Assembly: GCA_934552695.1 (NCBI GenBank)
Contig: CAKTER010000049.1
Span: 1 to 9,662, forward strand
Source: an uncultured Eubacteriales bacterium
Lineage (GTDB): Bacteria; Bacillota; Clostridia; Lachnospirales; Anaerotignaceae
Reading direction: 5' to 3'
Length of the DNA: 9,662 nt
Shown here: one piece after another, positions 1 through 7,689 of the stretch
How the letters are laid out: the number at the start of each line of letters is the position of its first letter
Position numbering within the stretch: the stretch's first letter is position 1
Notes under the pieces: model-generated
Told to the model about the DNA's origin: nothing
The model's input: only the letters and a program-made list of their open reading frames with translations
Database searches by the model: none
Position numbers and translations under genes: made by a program

Positions 1-1
1 C

Positions 2-97
2 GAAAACAGAGAAAAACTGGACGAAATTGCCCGTTACCTTTACGAAAAAGAAACCATTACCGGCGAAGAATTTATGAAGATTTTGAACGAGTCGTAA
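2..97 (+). CDS. ftsH: ATP-dependent zinc metalloprotease FtsH, C-terminal fragment
   Basis: Only the last 31 codons and the TAA stop are inside the window; the gene begins to the left. The visible residues contain a pattern of the type L-x-x-I-A-x-x-L-x-E-K-E-T-I-T-G-E-E-F-x-x-I-L, which is typical of the end of the M41 peptidase domain in FtsH. FtsH is a membrane-anchored hexameric AAA+ protease that degrades misfolded membrane proteins and some regulators. The catalytic HEXXH and the AAA module are not visible, so the call rests on this tail alone. The next gene starts 64 nt downstream on the same strand with no obvious promoter between, so the two may be co-transcribed. Confidence 0.78.
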   Translation, partial: ENREKLDEIARYLYEKETITGEEFMKILNES

Positions 98-122
98 CGT
101 TTATGGGGTTGAAGAAAGAGGA

Positions 123-145
123 GGGCTTGGGGGCGCCCGAAGCCC
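123..145 (+). other. stem-loop just upstream of a ribosome binding site
   Basis: GGGCTT at 123-128 can pair with AAGCCC at 140-145, and GGG 130-132 can pair with CCC 136-138 inside it. The hairpin ends one base before the AAGGAGG Shine-Dalgarno (147-153) of the next gene. No T-run follows, so it does not look like an intrinsic terminator for the upstream gene. It may protect the message or modulate translation of the downstream gene; that role is inference. Confidence 0.35.
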
Positions 146-161
146 GAAGGAGGCGTTTGTG

Positions 162-701
162 ATGAGAGAGCGGTATGCAGGCCGGTGGCCGCAGCTGGTT
201 TGGGGAATTTTGCTGGTGGTTTTGGCCATTTACAGCTTTGCCAACCCCTTGGGGGTTTTGACGGGGGCCGTGATGGCCTATGGGATTGCGGCTTTATTGA
301 TGGGGATTTTTGATATTGCGTTGTATTGCAAGCTGGAACGGCATACCGGCTTTGGGCCGACCCTTTCGTTGGTTGCCGGGATACTAAGCGTTTTGGTCGG
401 TATTTTACTGATTGCCTATCCCGGAGCGGGGAGTTGGGCGGTGGTGGTGCTGTTCCCGCTGTGGTTTATTGCCCACTGCGTATCTCAGCTGTGCCGGCTG
501 CCGCTGATGCGGCTGGCAGTCGGAAACGGGTACTATTATTTTTCGCTGGTTATCAACATCATCGGCCTGATTTTGGGATTCATTATGATTTTTTCGCCGG
601 GGCTGTCGATGGCCTATCTCAGCGCCCTAATGGGCATTTATTTAATGCTTTTTGGGCTGGAATGCCTGATTGGATTTTTTGGCAGCCGGAACAATCTGTA
701 A
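162..701 (+). CDS. DUF308/HdeD-like integral membrane protein
   Basis: This 179-residue protein is almost entirely hydrophobic. Six membrane segments can be read at about residues 10-26, 31-54, 65-87, 92-112, 125-146 and 150-174, separated by short loops. Six helices arranged as three hairpins, each with Gly-rich I-x-x-G-I-L/L-x-G-I patterns, and a length near 180 residues fit the DUF308 (HdeD-like) family. HdeD of Escherichia coli is linked to acid resistance, but most Gram-positive members have no known role, so I assign none. The start is ATG 162, with AAGGAGG at 147-153 and 8 nt spacing; GTG at 159 is directly adjacent but has only 5 nt spacing. It lies 64 nt downstream of the ftsH end and is followed by a terminator, so it is the last gene of its transcript. 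Confidence 0.75.
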   Translation: MRERYAGRWPQLVWGILLVVLAIYSFANPLGVLTGAVMAYGIAALLMGIFDIALYCKLERHTGFGPTLSLVAGILSVLVGILLIAYPGAGSWAVVVLFPLWFIAHCVSQLCRLPLMRLAVGNGYYYFSLVINIIGLILGFIMIFSPGLSMAYLSALMGIYLMLFGLECLIGFFGSRNNL

Positions 702-726
702 GGGAAAAGGGAAGAAACCAAGAAGA

Positions 727-757
727 AGGCCTCTGCTAAAAGCAGGGGCCTCCTTTT
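727..757 (+). terminator. intrinsic terminator after the DUF308 gene, possibly bidirectional
   Basis: A 10-bp stem (727-736 with 742-751, one G-U pair) closes a 5-nt loop and is followed on the + strand by CCTTTTA. It lies 25 nt after the TAA of the membrane-protein gene. Read on the - strand the same hairpin is followed by TTCTTCTT, so it may also stop transcripts from the convergent glcD-type gene, whose stop lies about 105 nt away. No better terminator is visible for that gene. Confidence 0.75.
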
Positions 758-856
758 ATGGGTTGTTTTATGGGTTGTTTTGTGAATCGGTTTATGGACC
801 AGAACATACCGCCGGTTTGTTACCGGACCGTTGCCGCCGGGTTTGGCAGCATTGGC

Positions 857-2293
857 TTACAGCTTGTAGCAGACCTTCCCGGGGTTCAAAATCAGCTTGG
901 GATCGAACACTTTTTTAATATCCTGCATCAGGCGAATCTTGACGGGGCCTTCGGCCTCCATCAGATACTTGACCTTGCCATAGCCGATGGCGTGCTCGCC
1001 GGAGATTTGGCCACCAAGCTCCATGGTTTTGGCGTACAGGCGGGTCATAAACTTATCCACCTGGGCTACGAACTCGTCCTTGGGCAAGGCACCGTTGCCG
1101 GCCTTATCCCCGGAGCAGGCATAAATGTGCAGGTTGCCGTCGCCGGCATGGCCGAACATTTTAACGGAAAAGTCGTAGTCCCCGGCAATCTCGTTGGTGA
1201 ACAGCACAAAGGCGGGGATTTTGGAAACGGGCACTACCACGTCGCACTCGTCCAGCAGGCTGACCTGCTCCTCAATGCCCTCCAGGAAGGAGGAGCGGGC
1301 GGCCCAAGCATCCTTCAGCTTGGCGGCGGTATCGGCAATCATTACGTCCATGGCCCCGGCCTCCAAAACCAGGTTGGCGCCCTGTTCCACCAGGGCATCC
1401 AGCTCGTCCTGGCTGTTGGCGTCGAAGGTGACCAGCAGGTAAGCGCCCACGTCCACGCCGCCTACGTTGCGGGGGAACACGGCCTTGCCCAGATATTCTT
1501 CGGAGGAAATGAGGATTTCCCGTTCAAAGAACTCCAGGGCCTGCGGGTTCATGTGGGCTTTTTTAAATTTGGGCACGGCAGAGATGGCATCGGCCAGCGT
1601 CTCGAAGGGACATACCAGCGAGGCGGTGCATTTGGGGGCGGGGATGAGCTTTAAGGTAATCTCGGTTACAATCCCCAAAGTGCCTTCGGAGCCAATCATC
1701 AGGTTGATGAGGGAATAGCCGGAGGAGGTTTTGGAAACGGTACCTCCCAGCTGGATGATTTCGCCGGTGGGCAGCACTACGGTCATGGCCCGGACGTAGT
1801 CCCGGGTGGCGCCGTATTTCACAGCTCGCATCCCGCCGGCGTTGGTGGAAACGTTGCCCCCCAGGGTGGCAAACTTTTCGCCGGGGTCGGGGCAATACAT
1901 CAGGCCCCGCTTCAGGGCGTCCTCGGCCAAATCGTTCAGCAGCACGCCGGGCTGTACCCGTACCACAAAGTTGTCTTCATCATATTCCAAAATCTTTTTC
2001 ATTTTCATGGTGCAAAGGACAACACCGCCGCAGGCCGGCATACAGCCGCCTACCAGGCCGGTACCGGCGCCCCGGACGGTGACAGGGATATTGTTTTCGT
2101 AGCAGAGCTTCATAATAGCGGCTACTTCCTCGGTGCTTTGGACATCGATGGAAGCTTCGGGCATATTCGTGCCGTAAATGGGCATTTCGTCCCGGGCATA
2201 GTCGGGGTTGACATCGGCGCCGGTCACGACCCGGTCGCCGGCAATGGCCTTCAGCTGTTCGATGAGGGCAGGGGTTACCTTATTGTACGACAT
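857..2293 (-). CDS. glcD: FAD-linked 2-hydroxyacid oxidoreductase, GlcD/D-lactate dehydrogenase type
   Basis: This 478-residue flavoprotein oxidises a 2-hydroxy acid (glycolate, D-lactate or a similar acid) to the 2-oxo acid. A PCMH-type FAD-binding domain spans about residues 39-217, with the pyrophosphate-binding stretch RGAGTGLVGG (74-83), NVSTNAGGMRAVKYG (147-161) and GSEGTLGIVTE (201-211). The FAD-oxidase C-terminal domain follows, with GHAGDGNLH (381-389), SGEHAIG (431-437) and a closing LNPGK (469-473). The length is normal for stand-alone GlcD proteins, and no Fe-S domain is fused. The ATG at 2293 has AGGAGGA 7 nt upstream. In anaerobic Clostridia such as Acetobacterium, the homologous LctD works with EtfAB, but no etf, glcF or lactate permease gene is visible here, so substrate and electron acceptor stay open. 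The gene is monocistronic within this view, divergent from uvrB. Confidence 0.9.
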   Translation of the reverse strand: MSYNKVTPALIEQLKAIAGDRVVTGADVNPDYARDEMPIYGTNMPEASIDVQSTEEVAAIMKLCYENNIPVTVRGAGTGLVGGCMPACGGVVLCTMKMKKILEYDEDNFVVRVQPGVLLNDLAEDALKRGLMYCPDPGEKFATLGGNVSTNAGGMRAVKYGATRDYVRAMTVVLPTGEIIQLGGTVSKTSSGYSLINLMIGSEGTLGIVTEITLKLIPAPKCTASLVCPFETLADAISAVPKFKKAHMNPQALEFFEREILISSEEYLGKAVFPRNVGGVDVGAYLLVTFDANSQDELDALVEQGANLVLEAGAMDVMIADTAAKLKDAWAARSSFLEGIEEQVSLLDECDVVVPVSKIPAFVLFTNEIAGDYDFSVKMFGHAGDGNLHIYACSGDKAGNGALPKDEFVAQVDKFMTRLYAKTMELGGQISGEHAIGYGKVKYLMEAEGPVKIRLMQDIKKVFDPKLILNPGKVCYKL

Positions 2294-2354
2294 TTTGCAT
2301 TCCTCCTGTGTACAGATTTGATTTTAAAAAGCCAAAATACCATACGTTAAATAT

Positions 2355-2383
2355 AATATAAGGAAAAACTCCAAAAAAAGCAA
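2355..2383 (-). promoter_or_regulatory. possible promoter of the glcD-type gene
   Basis: Reading the - strand, TTGCTT (2383-2378) and TATATT (2360-2355) are separated by 17 nt, about 60 nt upstream of the start codon. The -10 matches consensus at five of six bases and the -35 at three of six. The surrounding DNA is A+T-rich, so other -10-like hexamers (e.g. the overlapping TATTAT) are equally readable. The call is moderate at best. Confidence 0.4.
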
Positions 2384-2436
2384 GCCCCGGAAGCTGATTT
2401 TGGGAGCGTATTTTGCAGGATTTTTTCTAAAAATAA

Positions 2437-2448
2437 GAACAAATGTTT
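2437..2448. promoter_or_regulatory. LexA (DinR) operator, SOS box
   Basis: GAACAAATGTTT fits the Gram-positive SOS-box core GAAC-RNRY-GTTY at every constrained base; only the outermost C and G of the 14-bp form CGAACRNRYGTTYG are replaced (A and T). It lies 10 bp upstream of the -35 region of the uvrB promoter and about 80 bp before the start codon. LexA bound here would repress uvrBA until DNA damage triggers its RecA-stimulated self-cleavage. The uvrBA operon is a known LexA target in Bacillus subtilis. The role here is inferred from sequence and position. Confidence 0.72.
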
Positions 2449-2457
2449 TGTTTTTGG

Positions 2458-2486
2458 TGTACAATTTAAAACGGATGTGCTATAAT
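2458..2486 (+). promoter_or_regulatory. extended -10 promoter of uvrB-uvrA
   Basis: TATAAT at 2481-2486 is a perfect -10 box and is preceded by TGC (2478-2480), giving an extended -10. A weak -35, TGTACA at 2458-2463 (four of six), lies 17 nt upstream. Transcription would begin near 2493, leaving a short leader before uvrB. The LexA box sits just upstream, consistent with repression by occlusion of RNA polymerase. Confidence 0.7.
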
Positions 2487-2525
2487 CAAAAGCTGAAAAG
2501 CACTGGATAGAGCGAGGTGAAGCGC

Positions 2526-4520
2526 TTGGAATTTAAATTGCATTCGGATTACCGGCCTACCGGGGACCAGCCCCAGGCCATTGACAAGCTGACCCAAGGG
2601 TTTTTGGATGGGAAAAAGTTTCAGACCCTGCTGGGGGTTACCGGCAGCGGCAAAACCTTTACCATGGCCAATATTGTGGAGCGGCTCCAGCGGCCCACGC
2701 TGGTGCTGGCCCACAACAAAACGTTGGCGGGGCAGCTGTATTCGGAGTTTAAGAGCTTTTTCCCCGAAAATGCGGTAGAATACTTTGTCAGCTACTACGA
2801 TTATTACCAGCCCGAGGCCTACGTGCCCAGCACGGATACCTTTATTGAAAAGGACTCGGCCATTAATGACGAAATCGATAAGCTGCGGCACTCGGCCACG
2901 GCGGCCCTGCTGGAGAGGCGGGACGTGCTGATTGTGGCCAGTGTGTCGTGCATTTACGGCCTGGGCGATCCCCGGAGCTATAAAGAAATGATGATTTCCC
3001 TGCGGCCTGGCATGGAAAAAGACCGGGACGAGGTAATGCGCCGGTTGCTGGAGAACCACTACGACCGGCGGGATATGGACTTTTCCCGGGGGAGCTTCCG
3101 GGTGCGGGGGGACGTTTTGGAGATTTTCCCCGCCAGCACCGATGAACGAGCCATCCGGGTGGAGTTTTTTGGGGACGAAATTGACCGGATCTCGGAGATC
3201 GACCCCCTGACCGGGCAAGTGCTGGGCCTGCGGGACCATGTGGCGATTTTTCCGGCCTCCCATTATGTGACGCCGCCGGAGCAGATGAAGCTGGCGTTGG
3301 AGCGTATTGAGGCCGAGCTGGAGGGACGCTTGGCGGAGCTGCGGGGGCAGGATAAGCTGCTGGAGGCCCAGCGGCTGGAGCAACGCACCCGATACGACAT
3401 TGAAATGATGCAGGAAATGGGCTTTTGCTCCGGCATCGAGAACTATTCCCGGCATTTGGCCCTGCGCCCGGCCGGCAGCACGCCGCCGACCCTGCTGGAC
3501 TTTTTTCCCGATGATTTTTTGCTGATTGCCGATGAAAGCCATGTGTCTATCCCCCAGGTGCGGGGGATGTACGAGGGCGACCGTTCCCGGAAAACCACGC
3601 TGGTGGAGTACGGGTTCCGCCTGCCCTCGGCGTTGGACAACCGGCCCTTAAAGTTTGACGAGTTTGAGAGCAAGCTGAACCAGGTGCTGTTTGTTTCGGC
3701 TACCCCCTCGGTGTACGAGAAAGAGCACTCCCAGGGCTTGGCCGAGCAGATTATCCGGCCCACGGGGCTATTGGACCCGGAAATCAGCTTGCGGCCGGTG
3801 GAGGGGCAGATTGACGACCTGCTAAAGGAAATCCGGGCTACGGTGGAGCGGAAAAACAAGGTGCTGGTGACCACCCTGACGAAAAAAATGGCCGAACGGC
3901 TCACAGAATATCTGCGGGAAAACGGCGTGCGGGTGCGGTATCTGCATTCCGACATCGACACCATCGAGCGGATGGAGATTATCCGAGATTTGCGGATGGA
4001 CGTGTTCGACGTGCTGGTGGGCATCAACCTGCTGCGGGAGGGGCTGGATATTCCCGAGGTGGCGCTGGTGGCAATCTTGGACGCCGACAAGGAAGGCTTT
4101 TTACGGTCGGAATCCTCGCTGATCCAGACCATTGGCCGGGCGGCCCGGAACGTCGAGGGCCGGGTGATTTTGTATGCCGACACCGTTACCGGCTCCATGG
4201 AGCGGGCCATGACGGAAACCGAGCGGCGGCGGGAAATTCAGCAGGCCTATAACGAGGCCCACGGCATTACCCCGCAGACCATTCAAAAGGCGGTGGCCGA
4301 GGTGGTGCAGGCTACCCGGTCGGTGGAAAGCGGCAAAAAACGGAAAAAGGCCGGGCTGGAAAAAGACCCGGAATCCATGACGAAAAAAGAGCTGACGGCC
4401 TATATGCAGCAGGTGCAGAAAACGATGCAGAAGGCCGCCGGGGAACTGGACTTTGAACGGGCTGCCCAGTTGCGGGACGAGCTGTTCCGCCTGAAAAAAA
4501 TGGTTCAGGAAATGAACTGA
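2526..4520 (+). CDS. uvrB: excinuclease ABC subunit UvrB
   Basis: UvrB is the damage-verifying helicase-like subunit of nucleotide excision repair: UvrA loads it, and UvrC then cuts around the lesion. Numbered from the TTG start, the 664-residue protein shows Walker A GVTGSGKT at 37-44, the beta-hairpin region rich in Tyr ([10 protein letters not shown]) around 89-98, the Walker B/DESH box in LLIADESHV, the helicase motif SATP, motifs V and VI ([14 protein letters not shown] and QTIGRAARN), and a C-terminal UVR domain ([14 protein letters not shown]) that binds UvrC. All expected motifs are present and the length is normal. I prefer TTG 2526 because GAGGTGA (2514-2520) lies 5 nt upstream and the product then begins M-E-F-K-L-x-S-D-Y, as is usual for UvrB. 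The in-frame GTG 2517 is the alternative (667 aa), but it would overlap that ribosome binding site. The gene is first in an operon with uvrA, probably under LexA control. Confidence 0.97.
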   Translation: MEFKLHSDYRPTGDQPQAIDKLTQGFLDGKKFQTLLGVTGSGKTFTMANIVERLQRPTLVLAHNKTLAGQLYSEFKSFFPENAVEYFVSYYDYYQPEAYVPSTDTFIEKDSAINDEIDKLRHSATAALLERRDVLIVASVSCIYGLGDPRSYKEMMISLRPGMEKDRDEVMRRLLENHYDRRDMDFSRGSFRVRGDVLEIFPASTDERAIRVEFFGDEIDRISEIDPLTGQVLGLRDHVAIFPASHYVTPPEQMKLALERIEAELEGRLAELRGQDKLLEAQRLEQRTRYDIEMMQEMGFCSGIENYSRHLALRPAGSTPPTLLDFFPDDFLLIADESHVSIPQVRGMYEGDRSRKTTLVEYGFRLPSALDNRPLKFDEFESKLNQVLFVSATPSVYEKEHSQGLAEQIIRPTGLLDPEISLRPVEGQIDDLLKEIRATVERKNKVLVTTLTKKMAERLTEYLRENGVRVRYLHSDIDTIERMEIIRDLRMDVFDVLVGINLLREGLDIPEVALVAILDADKEGFLRSESSLIQTIGRAARNVEGRVILYADTVTGSMERAMTETERRREIQQAYNEAHGITPQTIQKAVAEVVQATRSVESGKKRKKAGLEKDPESMTKKELTAYMQQVQKTMQKAAGELDFERAAQLRDELFRLKKMVQEMN

Positions 4521-4544
4521 GGCAGCGGAAAACGGAGTATAACC

Positions 4545-7373
4545 ATGGCAAAAAACGAAATTGTAATCCGGGGCGCCCGGGAACACAACCTAAAAAATAT
4601 CAATCTGACCATCCCCCGGGATAAGCTGGTGGTGTTTACCGGGGTGTCCGGGTCGGGGAAAAGCTCCCTGGCCTTTGACACCCTGTACGCCGAGGGCCAG
4701 CGGCGGTATGTGGAGTCGCTGTCGTCCTATGCCCGGATGTTTTTGGGGCAAATGAATAAGCCGGATGTGGAGTCCATCGAGGGGCTGTCCCCGGCGATTT
4801 CCATCGACCAGAAAACCACCAGCCACAATCCCCGGTCCACGGTGGGTACGGTGACGGAAATTTACGACTATTTGCGGCTGCTGTACGCCCGGGTGGGCAT
4901 TCCCCATTGTCCCAAGTGCGGGCGGGAGGTCAAAAAGCAGACGGTGGACCAGATTGTGGATCAGATTTTGGCCCTGCCGGAGCGTACCCGGCTGCAGCTG
5001 CTGGCCCCGGTGGTGCGGGGGCGGAAGGGCGAACACGCCAAGGTGCTGGAGGATGCCCGCCGTAGCGGGTATGTGCGGGCCCGCATCGATGGGAATTTGT
5101 ACGAGCTTTCGGAAGAGATTAAGCTGGAAAAAAATAAAAAGCACGACATTGAAATTGTGGTGGACCGGCTGGTGGTGCGGGAGGGCATTCAAAAGCGGCT
5201 GACGGAATCCATTGAAACGGTGATGAACCTGACCGGCGGGCTGCTGCTGGTGGATACCGGCGACGAGATTTTGACCTTTAGCCAGAACTTTGCCTGCCCG
5301 GATTGCGGGGTGAGCCTGCCGGATTTGGAGCCTCGGCTGTTTTCGTTTAATAACCCGGCGGGGGCTTGTCCCCATTGCTCAGGGCTGGGACGGCAAATGA
5401 AGTTCGACCCCGACCTGCTGATTCCCAATCCGGAGCTGAGCCTGCGGCAGGGAGCCATTGTGGCCATGGGCTACCAGTCCATCGGCAATGCCGATAGCAT
5501 GAGCCACTCCCTGTTTACGGCTTTGGGGGAGAAGTACGGGTTCGATTTGGACACCCCCTTTCAGGAGCTTTCGGAGCAGGCCCGGGATGTGATTTTGAAT
5601 GGTACCCATGGCGAGCGCATCCGCATTACCTACAATAAGGGGCGCAGCTCCTACGAGTATCCCTACGAGGGGCTGCTGGCGGCCATGCAGCGCCGGTACA
5701 ACGAAACCTCCGAGTCCATGCGGTCGGAATACGAGGTGTATATGACCGACATCGTGTGCCCGGTGTGCGGCGGCAAGCGCTTGCGGCCCGAGGCCCTGGC
5801 GGTAACGGTGGGGGGCAAAAGCATTGCCCAGGCCACGGCGCTATCCATCCGGCAGGCCCAGGAGTTTTTTGCCCATTTGGAGCTGCGGGAGCGGGATAAG
5901 TGGATTGCCGAGGGGATTTTGAAAAAAGTGAACGATAGCTTGAGCTTTTTGGTCAACGTGGGGGTGGACTACCTGACCCTGGACCGGCAGGCGGGAAGCC
6001 TTTCCGGCGGGGAAAGCCAGCGGATTCGGCTGGCCACCCAGATTGGTTCCGGGCTGATGGGGGTCATCTACATTTTGGATGAGCCCAGCATTGGCCTGCA
6101 CCAGCGGGATAACGCCCGGCTCATCGACGCCCTCAAGGGCCTGCGGGATCAGGGGAACACCCTGGTGGTGGTGGAGCACGACGAGGACACCATGCGGGCG
6201 GCGGATTTTTTGGTGGACATCGGCCCCGGCGCCGGGGAACACGGGGGGAACGTGGTGTGCGCCGGGCCCTTGCAGAAAATCCTGGATTGCAAGGGTTCGC
6301 TGACGGGGGATTATCTGAGCGGCCGAAAGCGCATCCCCATTCCGGCGGTGCGGCGGCCCGTGGATAAAAAGCACGTTTTAAAAATCAAAGGAGCGGCGGA
6401 GAACAACCTGAAAAACGTAAACGTAACCATCCCCTTGGGGGTGTTTACCTGCGTCACCGGGGTCTCCGGCAGCGGGAAGTCCTCGCTGGTGAATGAGGTG
6501 CTGTATAAAAAGCTGGCCCGGGAGCTGAACCGGGCCCGGCTGAAGCCCGGAAAGTTCCAAAGCATGACCGGGCTGGAAAACTTGGACAAGGTCATCAACA
6601 TCGACCAGTCCCCCATCGGACGGACCCCCCGCTCCAACCCGGCCACCTATACCGGGGTGTTCGACCTCATCCGGGACGTGTTTGCCCAAACCACCGAGGC
6701 CAAAATGCGGGGGTACACCAAGGGCCGGTTCAGCTTTAACGTGAAGGGCGGCCGGTGCGAGGCCTGCTCCGGCGATGGCATTATTAAAATTGCCATGCAC
6801 TTTTTGCCGGATATTTACGTCCCCTGCGAGGTGTGCCACGGCAAGCGCTACAACCGGGAGACCCTGGAGGTCCATTACAAAGGCAAAACCATTTCGGACG
6901 TGCTGGAAATGACGGTGGACGAGGCGTTGGAGTTTTTTGCCAACCAGCCCCGTATCCGCAACAAAATTCAAACCCTACAGGACGTGGGTCTGGGGTATAT
7001 CCGGCTGGGGCAGCCCTCTACCACCTTGTCGGGCGGCGAGGCCCAGCGGGTAAAGCTGGCTACCGAGCTGAGCCGCCGGTCTACGGGCCGCACCATGTAT
7101 ATTTTGGACGAGCCCACCACGGGCCTGCATACCGCCGACGTCCACAAGCTGGTGGAGATTTTGCAGCGGCTGACGGAGGGCGGGAACTCTGTGGTGGTCA
7201 TCGAGCATAATCTGGATGTCATCAAAAGCGCCGATTACTTAATCGATTTGGGCCCCGAGGGCGGCGACGGCGGCGGCACCATTGTGGCCACCGGTACTCC
7301 GGAGCAGGTGGCGCAGACGCCGGCAAGCTATACCGGCCGGTTTTTGGTCCCGATTTTTCAACGGGGATATTAA
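4545..7373 (+). CDS. uvrA: excinuclease ABC subunit UvrA
   Basis: UvrA is the dimeric ABC-type ATPase that scans DNA for bulky lesions and hands them to UvrB. The 942-residue protein has two ABC modules. The first has Walker [10 protein letters not shown] (33-41), signature LSGGESQR near 487 and Walker [11 protein letters not shown] near 510. The second has Walker [10 protein letters not shown] near 639, signature LSGGEAQR near 828 and Walker [11 protein letters not shown] near 852. Zinc modules of the CxxC...CxxC type appear near 250/275 (CPDC, CPHC) and 738/761 (CEAC, CEVC). A further CPKC pair lies near 122, in the part that leads into the UvrB-binding region. Nothing is truncated. GGAG at 4534-4537 lies 7 nt before the ATG. 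The gene begins 24 nt after uvrB ends, without a promoter between, so the two are co-transcribed. uvrC is not in the window. Confidence 0.98.
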   Translation: MAKNEIVIRGAREHNLKNINLTIPRDKLVVFTGVSGSGKSSLAFDTLYAEGQRRYVESLSSYARMFLGQMNKPDVESIEGLSPAISIDQKTTSHNPRSTVGTVTEIYDYLRLLYARVGIPHCPKCGREVKKQTVDQIVDQILALPERTRLQLLAPVVRGRKGEHAKVLEDARRSGYVRARIDGNLYELSEEIKLEKNKKHDIEIVVDRLVVREGIQKRLTESIETVMNLTGGLLLVDTGDEILTFSQNFACPDCGVSLPDLEPRLFSFNNPAGACPHCSGLGRQMKFDPDLLIPNPELSLRQGAIVAMGYQSIGNADSMSHSLFTALGEKYGFDLDTPFQELSEQARDVILNGTHGERIRITYNKGRSSYEYPYEGLLAAMQRRYNETSESMRSEYEVYMTDIVCPVCGGKRLRPEALAVTVGGKSIAQATALSIRQAQEFFAHLELRERDKWIAEGILKKVNDSLSFLVNVGVDYLTLDRQAGSLSGGESQRIRLATQIGSGLMGVIYILDEPSIGLHQRDNARLIDALKGLRDQGNTLVVVEHDEDTMRAADFLVDIGPGAGEHGGNVVCAGPLQKILDCKGSLTGDYLSGRKRIPIPAVRRPVDKKHVLKIKGAAENNLKNVNVTIPLGVFTCVTGVSGSGKSSLVNEVLYKKLARELNRARLKPGKFQSMTGLENLDKVINIDQSPIGRTPRSNPATYTGVFDLIRDVFAQTTEAKMRGYTKGRFSFNVKGGRCEACSGDGIIKIAMHFLPDIYVPCEVCHGKRYNRETLEVHYKGKTISDVLEMTVDEALEFFANQPRIRNKIQTLQDVGLGYIRLGQPSTTLSGGEAQRVKLATELSRRSTGRTMYILDEPTTGLHTADVHKLVEILQRLTEGGNSVVVIEHNLDVIKSADYLIDLGPEGGDGGGTIVATGTPEQVAQTPASYTGRFLVPIFQRGY

Positions 7374-7426
7374 AGGCCGAAGGAACCGAAGAAATAGAAG
7401 TGGAAAAGAGCAACCCAAACAGGAAT

Positions 7427-7458
7427 GCCCTTTCCCGGCCGGATGGCTGGGAGAGGGC
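7427..7458. repeat. strong inverted repeat downstream of uvrA
   Basis: A 14-bp stem (7427-7440 with 7445-7458, two G-U pairs on the + strand) closes on the 4-base loop GGAT. It begins 53 nt after the uvrA stop. Neither strand has a T-run at the expected place: on the + strand it is followed by ATAAAAAAA. It is therefore not a classical intrinsic terminator, but it may protect the 3' end of the uvrBA message or act with the next hairpin. Confidence 0.6.
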
Positions 7459-7459
7459 A

Positions 7460-7495
7460 TAAAAAAACCCTCAGGGAATTGCTTCCTTGAGGGTT
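7460..7495 (-). terminator. intrinsic terminator of tRNA-Arg
   Basis: A 13-bp stem (7466-7478 with 7483-7495, one wobble pair) with a 4-nt loop is followed on the - strand by a run of seven T (complement of A 7461-7467, the last two of which pair in the stem). It starts five bases after the tRNA discriminator base. On the + strand the hairpin lacks a T-run, so it serves the tRNA gene rather than uvrA. Confidence 0.85.
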
Positions 7496-7499
7496 GGGA

Positions 7500-7572
7500 T
7501 GCGCCCGGCAAGAGTCGAACTTGTGGCCTTTCGGTCCGGAGCCGAACGCTCTATCCACTGAGCTACGGGCGC
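7500..7572 (-). tRNA. tRNA-Arg (anticodon CCG)
   Basis: The 73-nt - strand sequence folds as a full cloverleaf: acceptor stem GCGCCCG/CGGGCGC, D arm GCTC-AGTGGATA-GAGC, anticodon stem TTCGG/CCGAA with loop CTCCGGA (anticodon CCG, reading CGG codons), a 5-nt variable region and a T arm with loop TTCGACT. The T stem ACAAG/CTTGC has one A-C mismatch at its base (position 49-65). The discriminator base is A and the following bases are TCC, so CCA is not encoded and must be added by the CCA-adding enzyme. The gene has its own promoter and terminator. CGG codons are frequent in the neighbouring genes, which fits a dedicated CCG tRNA. Confidence 0.97.
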
Positions 7573-7595
7573 ACATCCTTTAGCCGTACCTGATT

Positions 7596-7624
7596 ATTAT
7601 AGGGGGTATTTGCCAAAAAGTCAA
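7596..7624 (-). promoter_or_regulatory. consensus promoter of tRNA-Arg
   Basis: On the - strand, TTGACT (7624-7619) and TATAAT (7601-7596) are separated by exactly 17 nt. This is one mismatch from the SigA consensus. The predicted start near 7589 gives a leader of about 17 nt before the mature tRNA, to be removed by RNase P. Confidence 0.88.
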
Positions 7625-7635
7625 TCCCTTTTTTT

Positions 7636-7670
7636 GAAAAAGGGGAAGTCCCGGGTAGAAACCTCCCCTT
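7636..7670 (-). terminator. intrinsic terminator of the aldolase gene
   Basis: On the - strand, AAGGGGAGGT (7670-7661) pairs with ACTTCCCCTT (7649-7640) with one mismatch, and the stem runs into a short T-tract ending at 7637. It lies 20 nt after the aldolase stop codon and just upstream of the tRNA-Arg promoter, so it insulates the two units. Confidence 0.65.
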
Positions 7671-7689
7671 GGTTGATGTTTCGGCAAAA

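Noticed and set aside
754..784. Two tandem copies of TTTTATGGGTTG plus a partial third copy
   Set aside because: This is a short slippage-type repeat between convergent genes; two full copies are too few for a meaningful repeat array.
812..826. Small inverted repeat CCGGT/ACCGG after the glcD-type gene, tested as its terminator
   Set aside because: The stem has only 5 bp and no T-run follows on the - strand; the 727-751 hairpin is a better stop.
758..1654. Long + strand open frame (298 codons) opposite the glcD-type gene
   Set aside because: It lies antisense to a clear FAD-oxidase gene, has no family motifs and no good ribosome binding site; it is a by-product of G+C-rich codon use.
2466..3542. 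Long - strand open frame (358 codons) opposite uvrB
   Set aside because: The translation is low-complexity, rich in Gln, His, Gly and Leu as expected for the antisense of a G+C-rich gene, and it covers the uvrB promoter and LexA box.
7625..7643. CCCTTTTT/AAAAAGGG inverted repeat upstream of tRNA-Arg
   Set aside because: It is A/T-rich with a 3-nt loop and no T-run in the right place on either strand; the overlapping 7640-7670 stem explains the aldolase terminator better.
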